Source: Hydrogenophaga sp.
Lineage (GTDB): Bacteria; Pseudomonadota; Gammaproteobacteria; Burkholderiales; Burkholderiaceae_C
DNA length: 5,438 nt
Assembly (NCBI GenBank): GCA_030684755.1
Contig: JAUXXN010000279.1
Location: 1 to 5,438 of the forward strand
Direction: 5' to 3'
Below are positions 1 through 5,438 of this stretch, piece by piece (position 1 is the stretch's first letter; every line of letters begins with the position of its first letter). The notes under the pieces are model-generated. The model saw only the letters and a program-made list of their open reading frames with translations, was not told the DNA's origin and ran no database searches. The translations under genes and the position numbers were made by a program.

Positions 1-711
1 TGGTGGTTTGAGCGCTTTGGCATGGGGCATTTCCCCGCTTGGACGCTGGTGACGCTGGCGGCGGTGGTGGTCAGCGTGTGGCTGCTGCCCGACTTCAAAG
101 AACCTGCCCACTTTGAGGTCGAACACCCCGACATGTGGCCGGTGTTGCGGCTGCCGACGGTGCGCTGGTTGTTTGCCGCCGTGTTTTTTCACATCCTTGC
201 GCACATCTTTATTTACGTGTTTTTCTCGCTCTACTTGGACAGTCTGGGCTACAGCAAGACCGTGATTGGCTTGCTGTGGGCCTTGTCGGTGGTGATCGAG
301 ATTGGCTGGTTTTTCTTTCAGGGGCGCTGGCTGCCCTTGCTCTCGCTCACCGGTTGGCTGGTGCTGGCCGCTGGGCTCATGGCGCTGCGCATGGGGCTGA
401 CCGCCGGGTTGCCTTTGGTGTTGCCGCTGCTGTTGCTGGCGCAGGCGCTGCATGCCATCACGTTTGCCGCGCACCACACGGTGTGCATTGCGCTGGTGTC
501 GCACCATTTTCCTGGGCGCTTGCGCGGTCGCGGACAGGCGCTTTACACCGTGGTGGGCTATGGCCTGCCCGGGGTTTTGGGTGGCTTGGGCGGGGGTTTG
601 TTGTCGTCTGCCTTGGGGCTGGCCAGCGTGTTTTGGCTGGCCAGCGCTTGCGCCCTGGTGGCGATGGGGTGTGCGCTGCGCCTGCGCAGGCTGGAGCACG
701 CAAGGCCCTGA
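1..711 (+). CDS. MFS transporter, 3-phenylpropionate/nucleoside-symporter-like, C-terminal part (5' end outside window)
   Basis: This is the C-terminal 236 residues of an inner-membrane major facilitator transporter. The frame is open from base 1 (it begins WWFERFG), so the ATG at 22 is an internal methionine and the true start lies upstream. About seven hydrophobic segments are visible, near residues 12-30, 53-77, 88-107, 112-132, 136-156, 187-207 and 213-231, consistent with TM6-TM12 of a 12-TM protein. The stretch QALHAITFAAHH, followed by FPGRLRGRGQALY and a glycine-rich helix (GYGLPGVLGGLGGG), is typical of the MFS_1_like / HcaT-like branch. Family members import small aromatic acids or nucleosides by proton symport; the substrate here cannot be read from sequence. 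The protein ends in a short basic tail (RLRRLEHARP). It converges on the pirin gene with 11 bp between the stops. Membership of MFS is quite sure; the sub-family name is a recognition-based inference. Confidence 0.85.
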   Translation, partial: WWFERFGMGHFPAWTLVTLAAVVVSVWLLPDFKEPAHFEVEHPDMWPVLRLPTVRWLFAAVFFHILAHIFIYVFFSLYLDSLGYSKTVIGLLWALSVVIEIGWFFFQGRWLPLLSLTGWLVLAAGLMALRMGLTAGLPLVLPLLLLAQALHAITFAAHHTVCIALVSHHFPGRLRGRGQALYTVVGYGLPGVLGGLGGGLLSSALGLASVFWLASACALVAMGCALRLRRLEHARP

Positions 712-722
712 GCTGCCTTCTT

Positions 723-1610
723 TTACGCCTGCGCTTCTTCGCCCAGTCGCCCATCCCGAAAATCGTTCAGCGCTTGGTAGATCTCTTCTTTGGTGTTCAT
801 CACAAACGGGCCGTACTGTGCGATGGGCTCGTTCAGCGGGCGCCCGGCAATCAACAGGGCTTTGGCGTCGGCGCTGGCTTCGATCACGACGCCGTCGCTG
901 CCGGGCTCGTTGGCCAGCAGGGCCATGCGCTGTGCAGGCACACGCTGGCCGTTGATCGTGACTTCTCCCCGGTACACGTACACAAAGGCGTTGTGCCCGG
1001 CAGGCAATGCTTGCGCAAAGGTGGCGCCAGCCTGGAAATGCAGGTCGATGTACAGCGGTGCAGAGGCGTCGCGCGTCACAGCACCGCCCACACCATGGCT
1101 CTCACCGGCGATCACGGTCACGGCCACACCCTCGGGGGTGGTGAACTGCGGCAGCTCGGCGTTTTTGAAATCGCGGTACCAGGGCGCGTTCATCTTGTCG
1201 CGCCCGGGCAGGTTCAGCCAGAGCTGAAAACCTTCCATCACGCCTTCTTCTTGCTGCGGAATCTCGGAATGGATCACGCCTTTGCCTGCGGTCATCCATT
1301 GCACGCCCCCGTTTTCCAGCAAGCCTTCGTTGCCCGCGCTGTCGCGGTGCAGCATGCGGCCCGCAATCATGTAGGTGATGGTCTCAAAACCCCGGTGCGG
1401 GTGGTCGGGGAAGCCGGCGATGTAGTCGTCCGGGTTGTCGCTGCCAAAGGCGTCGAGCATCAGGAACGGGTCCAAGCGGCGCTGCAGGTCTTGCGTGAGC
1501 ACGCGGGTGAGCTTGACGCCCGCGCCGTCCGACGTGGGCTGCCCCGCGATCAGACGCTCCACGCGGCGGGGTTGCTGGACGCTGGGGATGGTGAGTGGGG
1601 CGGTGGTCAT
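723..1610 (-). CDS. Pirin family protein (YhhW-like bicupin)
   Basis: A complete 295-residue pirin, the usual length for bacterial members. The N-terminal cupin carries the metal-site signature: DHPHRGFET at residues 69-77 (His70, His72) and KGVIHSEIPQ at 110-119 (His114, Glu116), matching the His-His-His-Glu set that binds Fe in human pirin and E. coli YhhW. The motif GFQLWLNLP (128-136) follows, and the C-terminal pirin domain ends with LLIAGRPLNEPIAQYGPFVMNT at about 252-273. Characterised relatives have quercetin 2,3-dioxygenase activity in vitro or act as redox-sensing protein partners; the physiological substrate is unknown. The protein should be cytosolic, with no signal peptide. The ATG at 1610 is chosen because the conserved region begins about 30 residues in and a candidate promoter lies just upstream. 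Only a weak purine-rich RBS is seen (AAAAAGA). It is divergent from a LysR regulator, which probably controls it (inference). Confidence 0.95.
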   Translation of the reverse strand: MTTAPLTIPSVQQPRRVERLIAGQPTSDGAGVKLTRVLTQDLQRRLDPFLMLDAFGSDNPDDYIAGFPDHPHRGFETITYMIAGRMLHRDSAGNEGLLENGGVQWMTAGKGVIHSEIPQQEEGVMEGFQLWLNLPGRDKMNAPWYRDFKNAELPQFTTPEGVAVTVIAGESHGVGGAVTRDASAPLYIDLHFQAGATFAQALPAGHNAFVYVYRGEVTINGQRVPAQRMALLANEPGSDGVVIEASADAKALLIAGRPLNEPIAQYGPFVMNTKEEIYQALNDFRDGRLGEEAQA

Positions 1611-1636
1611 GGCGGTCTTTTTAAAAATCGTTGTTC

Positions 1637-1660
1637 GATGCGTGGACTTTAAGGCGCATC
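1637..1660. promoter_or_regulatory. Inverted repeat 1 in the pirin/LysR divergent region (candidate operator)
   Basis: GATGCG (1637-1642) and its reverse complement CGCATC (1655-1660) are separated by 12 bp, so the arm centres are 18 bp apart. The repeat brackets the candidate pirin -10 box. A six-base arm is short enough to be chance. What raises it is position and the identical 18-bp spacing of the second repeat in the same intergenic region. It could be a LysR-type binding site (inference). Confidence 0.3.
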
Positions 1661-1674
1661 AATCACCGTGTGAA
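1646..1674 (-). promoter_or_regulatory. Candidate sigma70 promoter of the pirin gene
   Basis: Read on the minus strand, a -35-like TTCACA (1669-1674, 5 of 6 to consensus) and a -10-like TAAAGT (1646-1651, 4 of 6) are separated by exactly 17 bp. Transcription would begin near 1639, giving a leader of roughly 30 nt before the pirin ATG. The -10 box lies inside a GATGCG/CGCATC inverted repeat, which would suit control by a bound regulator. Identified by eye, without a scoring model. Confidence 0.4.
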
Positions 1675-1690
1675 TCTCTTGAAATGGATA

Positions 1691-1716
1691 TGATTGTTGC
1701 TGTAATGGAACAATCA
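1691..1716. promoter_or_regulatory. Inverted repeat 2 over the LysR start region (candidate autoregulatory operator)
   Basis: A perfect 8-bp inverted repeat, TGATTGTT (1691-1698) and AACAATCA (1709-1716), with a 10-bp spacer, spans 26 bp. LysR-type proteins bind dyads of the T-N11-A kind. The arms contain several T-N11-A registers and the sequence is AT-rich in a GC-rich neighbourhood. It covers the most likely LysR start codon (ATG at 1705), so a protein bound here could block initiation of its own gene. The symmetry is directly visible; the function is inferred. Confidence 0.4.
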
Positions 1717-2628
1717 ATCGCTGAAACTGGGATCGACCCCAACGATCTGCTCATCTTTGCCCGCGTGGCCGAACTGGGCAGTTTCAGCCGCGCCGCCGAG
1801 CGGCTGGGTTTGCCCAAGTCCACCGTGTCGCGGCGTCTGGCTGCGCTGGAGCAGCGCATGGGCGAGCGCCTGCTGCTGCGCACCACGCGCCGGCAAACCC
1901 TCACCGAATTGGGCCTGCAGCTGCTGGAGCACGCCCGCCAGGTGGTGGCCGAGGTGGCGGCTGTGAGCGCGCTGCGCGAGCAGCGCCAGGCCGCGCCCAG
2001 CGGGCGGCTGCGCGTGTCCATGCCCAGCGACTTTGCCAACTTGCTGCTGGTGGACAGCCTGGCCGCCTTCATGGCGCTGCACCCGGCCATTTCGCTGGAT
2101 CTGGACCTGTCACCCCGGCGGGTGGACCTGCTGGGTGAGGGCTTCGATGTGGCCATCCGCATGGGTGATTTGCCCGACGATGCGCTCTTGGTGGCCAGCA
2201 AACTGGCGGTGTTCACCCACAGCCTGTATGCCTCGCCCAGCTACCTGGCCGAGCACGGCGACCCGCAGACCCCCGACGACTTGGCGCGCCACAAGGCGGT
2301 GCGCCTGATGCGCGGCAACGGCGAGGCCGCCAACTGGACGCTGCTGCACGGCGCTGAGCGCTGGGAAGCGGTGCCGGTGGGCCGCCTGAGCGCGAACTCG
2401 CCCGAGATGCTGATGCGCTTGGCCCGCGCCGGTGCCGGCATAGCCGCCTTGCCCGACGGATTTGTGCAGTCGGCTGTGCGCGAGGGCGCTTTGCGGCGCG
2501 TGTTGCCCGACTGGCAACTGCCCAGCAGCACCGCCTGGGCGGTGTACCCCGGGCGCAAGCTCATGCCGCCCAAAACGCGCGCCTTGGTGGACATGCTGCA
2601 AATGGCTTTGAGCGGTTGCAGCCGGTAA
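1705..2628 (+). CDS. LysR-family transcriptional regulator
   Basis: A 307-residue LysR-type regulator, typical in length. The N-terminal winged helix-turn-helix spans about residues 12-70: NDLLIFARVAELGSFSRAAE, then LGLPKSTVSRRLAALEQ as the recognition region, then GERLLLRTTRRQTLTELG. A linker helix runs to about residue 95. The effector-binding domain begins at SGRLRVSMPSDF (99-110) and includes GFDVAIRMGDLPD (146-158) and the RAGAGIAALPDG segment (241-252). This pattern matches the CrgA/AaeR-like branch common in Burkholderiales. The start is uncertain: in-frame ATGs lie at 1684, 1690 and 1705, another at 1609 overlaps the pirin start, and none has a clear Shine-Dalgarno. 1705 is preferred because it gives normal family length and the residues before it come from AT-rich, intergenic-like sequence. 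Divergence from pirin suggests control of pirin and of itself, as LysR regulators usually do. The ligand is unknown. Confidence 0.93.
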   Translation: MEQSIAETGIDPNDLLIFARVAELGSFSRAAERLGLPKSTVSRRLAALEQRMGERLLLRTTRRQTLTELGLQLLEHARQVVAEVAAVSALREQRQAAPSGRLRVSMPSDFANLLLVDSLAAFMALHPAISLDLDLSPRRVDLLGEGFDVAIRMGDLPDDALLVASKLAVFTHSLYASPSYLAEHGDPQTPDDLARHKAVRLMRGNGEAANWTLLHGAERWEAVPVGRLSANSPEMLMRLARAGAGIAALPDGFVQSAVREGALRRVLPDWQLPSSTAWAVYPGRKLMPPKTRALVDMLQMALSGCSR

Positions 2629-2731
2629 TTTCCCCGTCCGACAGGCTCCTGGGAAGAGCCCGCAGGCTTGGGCGCGCGCCGCTTGCTTGGTCGGGTCTAC
2701 TAAACTCATGGGCTTTGGTCGGCCACAACAC

Positions 2732-2737
2732 AAGGAA
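2732..2737 (+). promoter_or_regulatory. Shine-Dalgarno of the YebC-family gene
   Basis: AAGGAA lies 5 bp before the ATG at 2743. It is the clearest ribosome binding site in the window and fixes the start of the YebC-family protein. The other genes here have weak or no visible Shine-Dalgarno. Confidence 0.7.
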
Positions 2738-2742
2738 CACCC

Positions 2743-3456
2743 ATGGGCGCGCAGTGGAAAGCAAAACACAAAGATCTGGCGGCCAACGCCAAAGGGCGGC
2801 TGTTTGGCAAGCTGGCCAAAGACATCATGATTGCCGCCCGCCACGGCGCCGACCCAGCCGCCAATTCGCGCTTGCGCCTGGTGGTCGAACAGGCCCGCAA
2901 GGTGTCCATGCCCAAAGAAACGCTGGACCGCGCCATCAAGAAAGGGGCAGGGCTCACCGGCGAGGCTGTGCATTTTGAACACGTCATCTACGAAGGTTTT
3001 GCACCGCACCGCGTGCCGGTCATGATCGAGTGCCTGACCGACAACGTGAACCGCGCGGCCTCGGACATGCGGGTGCTGTTCCGCAAGGGCCAGCAGGGCA
3101 CCAGCGGCTCGGTGTCGTGGGACTTTGACCACGTCGGCATCATCGAGGCCGAACCCGCCAAACCCGGCGCCGACCCGGAAATGGCCGCCATTGAAGCCGG
3201 TGCACAAGACGTTGATATGGGCGATGAAGACGGCGTGACCGTGTTCACCACCGACCCGACCGACCTCGACCTGGTCAGCCGCGCGCTGCCGGCGCAGGGT
3301 TTCACCGTGTTGTCGGCCAAGCTGGGCTACAAGCCCAAAAACCCGATCGACCCGAGCAGCCTGAGCCCCGAGCAGTTGGACGAGGTGGAAAGCTTTCTGG
3401 CCGCGCTGGACGCCAACGAAGACGTGCAAAACGTGTTTGCGGGTCTGGGTGGCTGA
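2743..3456 (+). CDS. YebC/PmpR/TACO1-family protein, YeeN-like type
   Basis: A complete 237-residue cytosolic protein of the YebC family, at normal length. An N-terminal helical domain (about 1-75) contains [18 protein letters not shown] and [14 protein letters not shown] (57-70). It is followed by the signature [19 protein letters not shown] (83-101), [14 protein letters not shown] (103-116) and [14 protein letters not shown] (119-132), then EAGAQDV (151-157) and a C-terminal [13 protein letters not shown] (223-235). The start [10 protein letters not shown] differs from the canonical MAGHSKWANIKHRK, so this is the divergent YeeN-like sub-type. The family was first called a DNA-binding regulator (PmpR in Pseudomonas), and more recent work on YebC and mitochondrial TACO1 points to a ribosome-associated role in relieving stalls at proline-rich sequences. 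Which applies here cannot be told. It probably shares a transcript with the DUF3297 gene 75 bp downstream, as no terminator separates them. Confidence 0.95.
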   Translation: MGAQWKAKHKDLAANAKGRLFGKLAKDIMIAARHGADPAANSRLRLVVEQARKVSMPKETLDRAIKKGAGLTGEAVHFEHVIYEGFAPHRVPVMIECLTDNVNRAASDMRVLFRKGQQGTSGSVSWDFDHVGIIEAEPAKPGADPEMAAIEAGAQDVDMGDEDGVTVFTTDPTDLDLVSRALPAQGFTVLSAKLGYKPKNPIDPSSLSPEQLDEVESFLAALDANEDVQNVFAGLGG

Positions 3457-3531
3457 CGCTGCCAGCCTGCCTACCGGCCCAACCCCATCCAGAAAAATCG
3501 CGCTTTCTTCCCCTCCACTAAAAACACGCCC

Positions 3532-3792
3532 ATGACCGAAGCCACCCCAACTCCAGCCTCAGCCCCAGCGCTCCCCGACCGCCTGTCCATCGACCCGCGC
3601 AGCCCACACCATGTGGCTGCCGTGTTTGAGCACGACATCGGCATCCGCCTGAACGACCGCGAGCGCTTCGATGTGGCCGAATACTGCATCAGCGAAGGCT
3701 GGGTGAAGGTGCCTGCGGGCAAGACGGTGGACCGCAAAGGTCAGCCCCTGCTGATGAAGCTCAAGGGCAAGGTCGAGGTGTTTTACAAGTGA
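3532..3792 (+). CDS. DUF3297 family small protein
   Basis: An 86-residue protein of unknown function. After a Pro/Ala/Thr-rich start (residues 2-14, apparently disordered) the conserved core runs from PDRLSIDPRSPHH (15-27) through DIGIRLNDRERFDVAEYC (35-52) and SEGWVKVPAGKTVDRKGQP (54-72) to KLKGKVEVFYK at the C terminus (76-86). This order (PDRLSIDP, GIR.N, V.EYC.SEGW, GKT.DR.G.P, LKG.VE.F.K) matches the DUF3297 family as I recognise it. No signal peptide, membrane segment or catalytic motif is apparent; the single cysteine (Cys52) sits in the conserved EYC motif. It lies 75 bp after the YebC-family gene on the same strand and is probably co-transcribed, though no strong RBS is seen. It converges with aroQ. 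No function can be assigned. Confidence 0.85.
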   Translation: MTEATPTPASAPALPDRLSIDPRSPHHVAAVFEHDIGIRLNDRERFDVAEYCISEGWVKVPAGKTVDRKGQPLLMKLKGKVEVFYK

Positions 3793-3793
3793 T

Positions 3794-3821
3794 CCAGCGC
3801 TGAGGGGCTCAGGGTTTCTGG
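3794..3821 (+). terminator. Weak hairpin between the convergent DUF3297 and aroQ stops
   Basis: CTGAG (3800-3804) and CTCAG (3808-3812) form a 5-bp stem with a GGG loop. Outer CCAG (3794-3797) and CTGG (3818-3821) could add a second short helix across internal loops. Only a TTT follows the inner stem, so this is a poor intrinsic terminator. Its placement over the aroQ stop, between convergent genes, makes a bidirectional termination role possible. Low confidence. Confidence 0.25.
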
Positions 3822-4285
3822 GTGGCTGCCGAGTTCACGTATTTGCGCACCAGGCCATCCATGGCAATCAGGTAGCCGTCCACCCCGAAACCCACCACAA
3901 TGCCCGCCGCTGCTGGCGACACCCAGGAGTGGTGGCGGAAGGCTTCGCGCGCATGCACGTTGGACACGTGGCACTCAATCACGGGCAACGGATCCACGCC
4001 TTTGATCGCGTCGTGCAGCGCAATGGAGGTGTGGGTGAACGCGCCTGGGTTGAACACCACACCCAGCACCTCACCTTGTGCGTACAGACGCCCGAATTCG
4101 TGGATTTTGTCGAGCAGCGCGCCTTCCCAGTTGCTTTGGAAGCACTCCACGCTGTAGCCCAGTTGTTCGCCGTGCGCGGTGCAGAAAGCTTCCACATCGG
4201 CCAGTGTGGTGTGGCCGTATTGCGCAGGTTCTCGGGTGCCCAGCAGATTGAGGTTGGGTCCATTGAGGATGAGAATTTTTTTCAT
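3809..4285 (-). CDS. aroQ: 3-dehydroquinate dehydratase, type II
   Basis: The third shikimate-pathway enzyme, dehydrating 3-dehydroquinate to 3-dehydroshikimate by the type II (anti-elimination, enolate) mechanism as a cytosolic dodecamer. It has 158 residues, normal length. It opens with [19 protein letters not shown]; the flexible-lid catalytic pair Arg18 and Tyr23 is present (TREPAQYG). Next come [10 protein letters not shown] (79-86, with Asn79 and His85), the catalytic/substrate-binding His106 in IECHVSN and Arg113 in HAREAFR, ending in [14 protein letters not shown] (132-145). All expected active-site residues are visible. The ATG at 4285 is chosen because the family begins right at MKK-ILNGPN; a TTG 33 bases upstream would add 11 unconserved residues. 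It stands alone here: no accB/accC follows on its strand, although aroQ-accBC linkage is common in proteobacteria. It is divergent from the J-domain gene. Confidence 0.97.
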   Translation of the reverse strand: MKKILILNGPNLNLLGTREPAQYGHTTLADVEAFCTAHGEQLGYSVECFQSNWEGALLDKIHEFGRLYAQGEVLGVVFNPGAFTHTSIALHDAIKGVDPLPVIECHVSNVHAREAFRHHSWVSPAAAGIVVGFGVDGYLIAMDGLVRKYVNSAATQKP

Positions 4286-4362
4286 GGTGTGCAGTGAAAT
4301 CGGGTGTCGGTTCAGCAAGCAAGCTTATTCGACTTGAATTTGGGCCAAGCGGTTTGTGGCCG

Positions 4363-4396
4363 TTTTGCATCACAGGCACCACTCAGATGCGCAAAA
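4363..4396. repeat. Short inverted repeat in the aroQ / J-domain divergent region
   Basis: TTTTGC (4363-4368) and GCAAAA (4391-4396) are exact inverted copies 22 bp apart, with an inner GCAT (4367-4370) / ATGC (4387-4390) pair. The repeat overlaps a weak plus-strand promoter-like pair, ATCACA (4369-4374) and CAAAAT (4392-4397), with 17-bp spacing. It could be an operator or chance symmetry. The rest of the 178-bp intergenic region (4286-4463) shows nothing else I can support. Confidence 0.2.
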
Positions 4397-4463
4397 TCAA
4401 GGGTTTTCCCGGGTACCATGGCCGAACCGTTTTTTCTGACCCGCCCACCCGAACCGCCTTGCC

Positions 4464-5438
4464 ATGCCATCGACCACCACCCGCGACACCGCATCGGCTT
4501 TTCGAAAAAAACCGGTGACATGGACACCCGAGGCCTGGAGTGGCCGCTTGGATGTGGCCGAATCGTCCCGACCGGGTGGCTTGCTCACAGCGGCTTTGAT
4601 GCAGTACGCCGCTGAGCGCGAACTCACGCAGAGCGAATTGGCTGCGGCCCTGGGCGTGAGCTACTGGAGCCTGAGCCAGTTGCGCATTGGTTTTCGCGCC
4701 ATCGAGTCGCTGGACGACGATGTGATCCAAGGTTGTGCGGCCTTGCTCAGTTTGCCACCACTCACCATTCAAGTGCTGGCGGGTCTGTTGTCGTCGGCTG
4801 ACGTGCTGGATTGCGCCGAACTCACCGCCGAAGACCTGCTGCACGCCCGCCAAATGGCCCGCACCGAGCCTGCCGACTGGGTTTTGCTGCCGCCGCCCAA
4901 CCGGGCGCGGCCCTTGCAAGCCCTGACCATTGACGAACTGGCCGAACTGCACCGCGAACACGCCAACAAACCCGCCGTGGTGGCGCTGCTGCGCACCGAA
5001 CTGAACAGTCGGCCATATTCAAAAACAGAGCAGTTGCGCGCTGCCGTGGCGCGTGAAACTGTGGCGCAGCCAGAACCCGAGGCCGAACCCGAGGCCACAG
5101 CCCAGCCCGATGCGGCACCCGCGTCCGGCATTTTGTGTTGTGCCCGCTGCCAGAAGCGCTTGCGCATTCCGCACCTGCCCGAGCCCAGCGAAATCCGCTG
5201 CCCCAGTTGCCGCACCGAATACGCGGTGCACTGGCAAGGCCTGGTGTGCTTGGTGCAAGCGCTGGCCGATACCGCCACAGACGAAGACAGTGACGACCGC
5301 AAGGAAGCGGTGAGCGAACCCCACACAGAGCCGCAAGACGCTTGGGCCGTGCTGGGTGTGGCGCCGAACACCCCATGGGACCAGGTGGAGCGGGCACGCC
5401 GATCGCTGTTGCAGCAGTACCACCCGGACCGCCTGGGC
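4464..5438 (+). CDS. HTH / zinc-ribbon / J-domain protein (3' end outside window)
   Basis: The frame is open from ATG 4464 to the window end (325 residues, no stop), with an in-frame TGA at 4437 excluding an earlier start. No clear RBS is seen. Residues 40-75 resemble an XRE-like helix-turn-helix (ERELTQSELAAALGVSYWSL, then SQLRIGFR), followed by a helical segment to about 110. Residues 153-195 (LTIDELAELHREH to YSKTEQLRAAV) look like a small helical module I cannot name. A Pro/Glu/Ala linker (201-220) leads to a four-cysteine zinc ribbon, Cys226-x2-Cys229 and Cys246-x2-Cys249. An acidic linker (269-290) precedes a J-domain beginning DAWAVLGVAPNT, with the essential His-Pro-Asp at 320-322, where helix III would continue past the window. 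The J-domain predicts stimulation of DnaK ATPase. The order differs from DnaJ (J first, then zinc fingers). The target is unknown, and DNA binding by the HTH is inference; a residue run PPP lies at 143-145. Confidence 0.8.
   Translation, partial: MPSTTTRDTASAFRKKPVTWTPEAWSGRLDVAESSRPGGLLTAALMQYAAERELTQSELAAALGVSYWSLSQLRIGFRAIESLDDDVIQGCAALLSLPPLTIQVLAGLLSSADVLDCAELTAEDLLHARQMARTEPADWVLLPPPNRARPLQALTIDELAELHREHANKPAVVALLRTELNSRPYSKTEQLRAAVARETVAQPEPEAEPEATAQPDAAPASGILCCARCQKRLRIPHLPEPSEIRCPSCRTEYAVHWQGLVCLVQALADTATDEDSDDRKEAVSEPHTEPQDAWAVLGVAPNTPWDQVERARRSLLQQYHPDRLG
5073..5096 (+). repeat. 12-bp tandem duplication in the J-domain gene linker
   Basis: GAACCCGAGGCC occurs twice in direct succession, encoding a repeated Glu-Pro-Glu-Ala in the Pro/Glu-rich linker before the zinc ribbon. 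It keeps frame. Such a repeat suggests slippage-driven length variation in a spacer with little structural constraint. Confidence 0.7.

Noticed and set aside
681..690. CCTGCGCAGG palindrome near the end of the transporter gene.
   Set aside because: It lies within coding sequence for Leu-Arg-Arg, has no T-tract, and is too short to support a terminator or binding-site claim.
135..1652. A 505-codon open frame on the plus strand across the transporter and pirin genes.
   Set aside because: It is a GC-driven shadow: it is out of frame with the transporter and antisense to pirin, and its translation has no recognisable domain, while both real genes carry clear family motifs.
2644..2660. Hairpin GGCTC/GAGCC after the LysR stop as a terminator.
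   Set aside because: The stem is 5 bp with a 7-nt loop and no T-tract follows. Short stems like this are frequent in GC-rich DNA.
2671..2680. GGCGCGCGCC perfect palindrome upstream of the YebC-family gene.
   Set aside because: A ten-base alternating GC palindrome is expected by chance in this composition, and no partner site or promoter geometry supports it.
2683..2706. TTGCTT (2683-2688) and TAAACT (2701-2706) as the YebC-family gene promoter.
   Set aside because: The spacing is only 12 bp, too short for sigma70, and no better -35 match lies 16-18 bp before TAAACT or TACTAA.
2110..3429. A 439-codon open frame on the minus strand across LysR and the YebC-family gene.
   Set aside because: It is antisense to two well-supported genes, has a His/Gly/Gln/Ala-rich composition typical of reversed GC-rich coding DNA, and shows no domain.
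4418..4615. A plus-strand frame starting at ATG 4418 (MAEPFFLTRPP).
   Set aside because: It ends at about 4615 in a different frame from the J-domain gene and has no family features. A frameshift joining the two is unnecessary, because the J-domain frame has its own ATG at 4464.
4383..4961. Minus-strand open frames opposite the J-domain gene.
   Set aside because: Low-complexity translations without motifs. The plus-strand frame in the same place encodes HTH, zinc-ribbon and J-domain signatures.

Overview
The window looks like ordinary chromosome from a GC-rich beta-proteobacterium, most likely Burkholderiales and probably Comamonadaceae. This rests on the strong G/C bias at third codon positions, the style of the proteins (a PmpR-like YebC protein starting MGAQWK, a DUF3297 protein, a pirin/LysR pair) and the dense gene packing. 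Lineage is inferred from protein character only. There are no rRNA or tRNA genes, CRISPR arrays, insertion sequences or phage genes, and no gene-free stretch longer than 300 bases.

Layout from left to right. (1) Bases 1-711, plus strand: C-terminal part of an MFS transporter of the 3-phenylpropionate/nucleoside-symporter-like type, cut by the window edge. (2) Bases 723-1610, minus strand: a complete pirin, convergent with the transporter. (3) About 1705-2628, plus strand: a LysR-type regulator divergent from pirin. The roughly 94-bp divergent region holds a reasonable pirin promoter and two inverted repeats with the same 18-bp centre-to-centre spacing, so the LysR protein is the natural candidate regulator of pirin and of itself. 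(4) Bases 2743-3456, plus: a YebC/PmpR/TACO1-family protein of the divergent MGAQWK (YeeN-like) type, followed after 75 bp by (5) 3532-3792, a small DUF3297 protein. (6) Bases 3809-4285, minus: type II 3-dehydroquinate dehydratase (AroQ), convergent with DUF3297 with only 16 bp between the stops. (7) From 4464 off the right edge, plus: a multidomain protein with an N-terminal helix-turn-helix, a four-cysteine zinc ribbon and a C-terminal J-domain whose HPD motif lies a few codons before the window ends.

The genes do not form one pathway. The clearest functional unit is pirin/LysR. The most unusual item is the HTH / zinc-ribbon / J-domain protein, which would join a possible DNA-binding module to a DnaK co-chaperone module. 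No convincing novel multi-gene system is visible.
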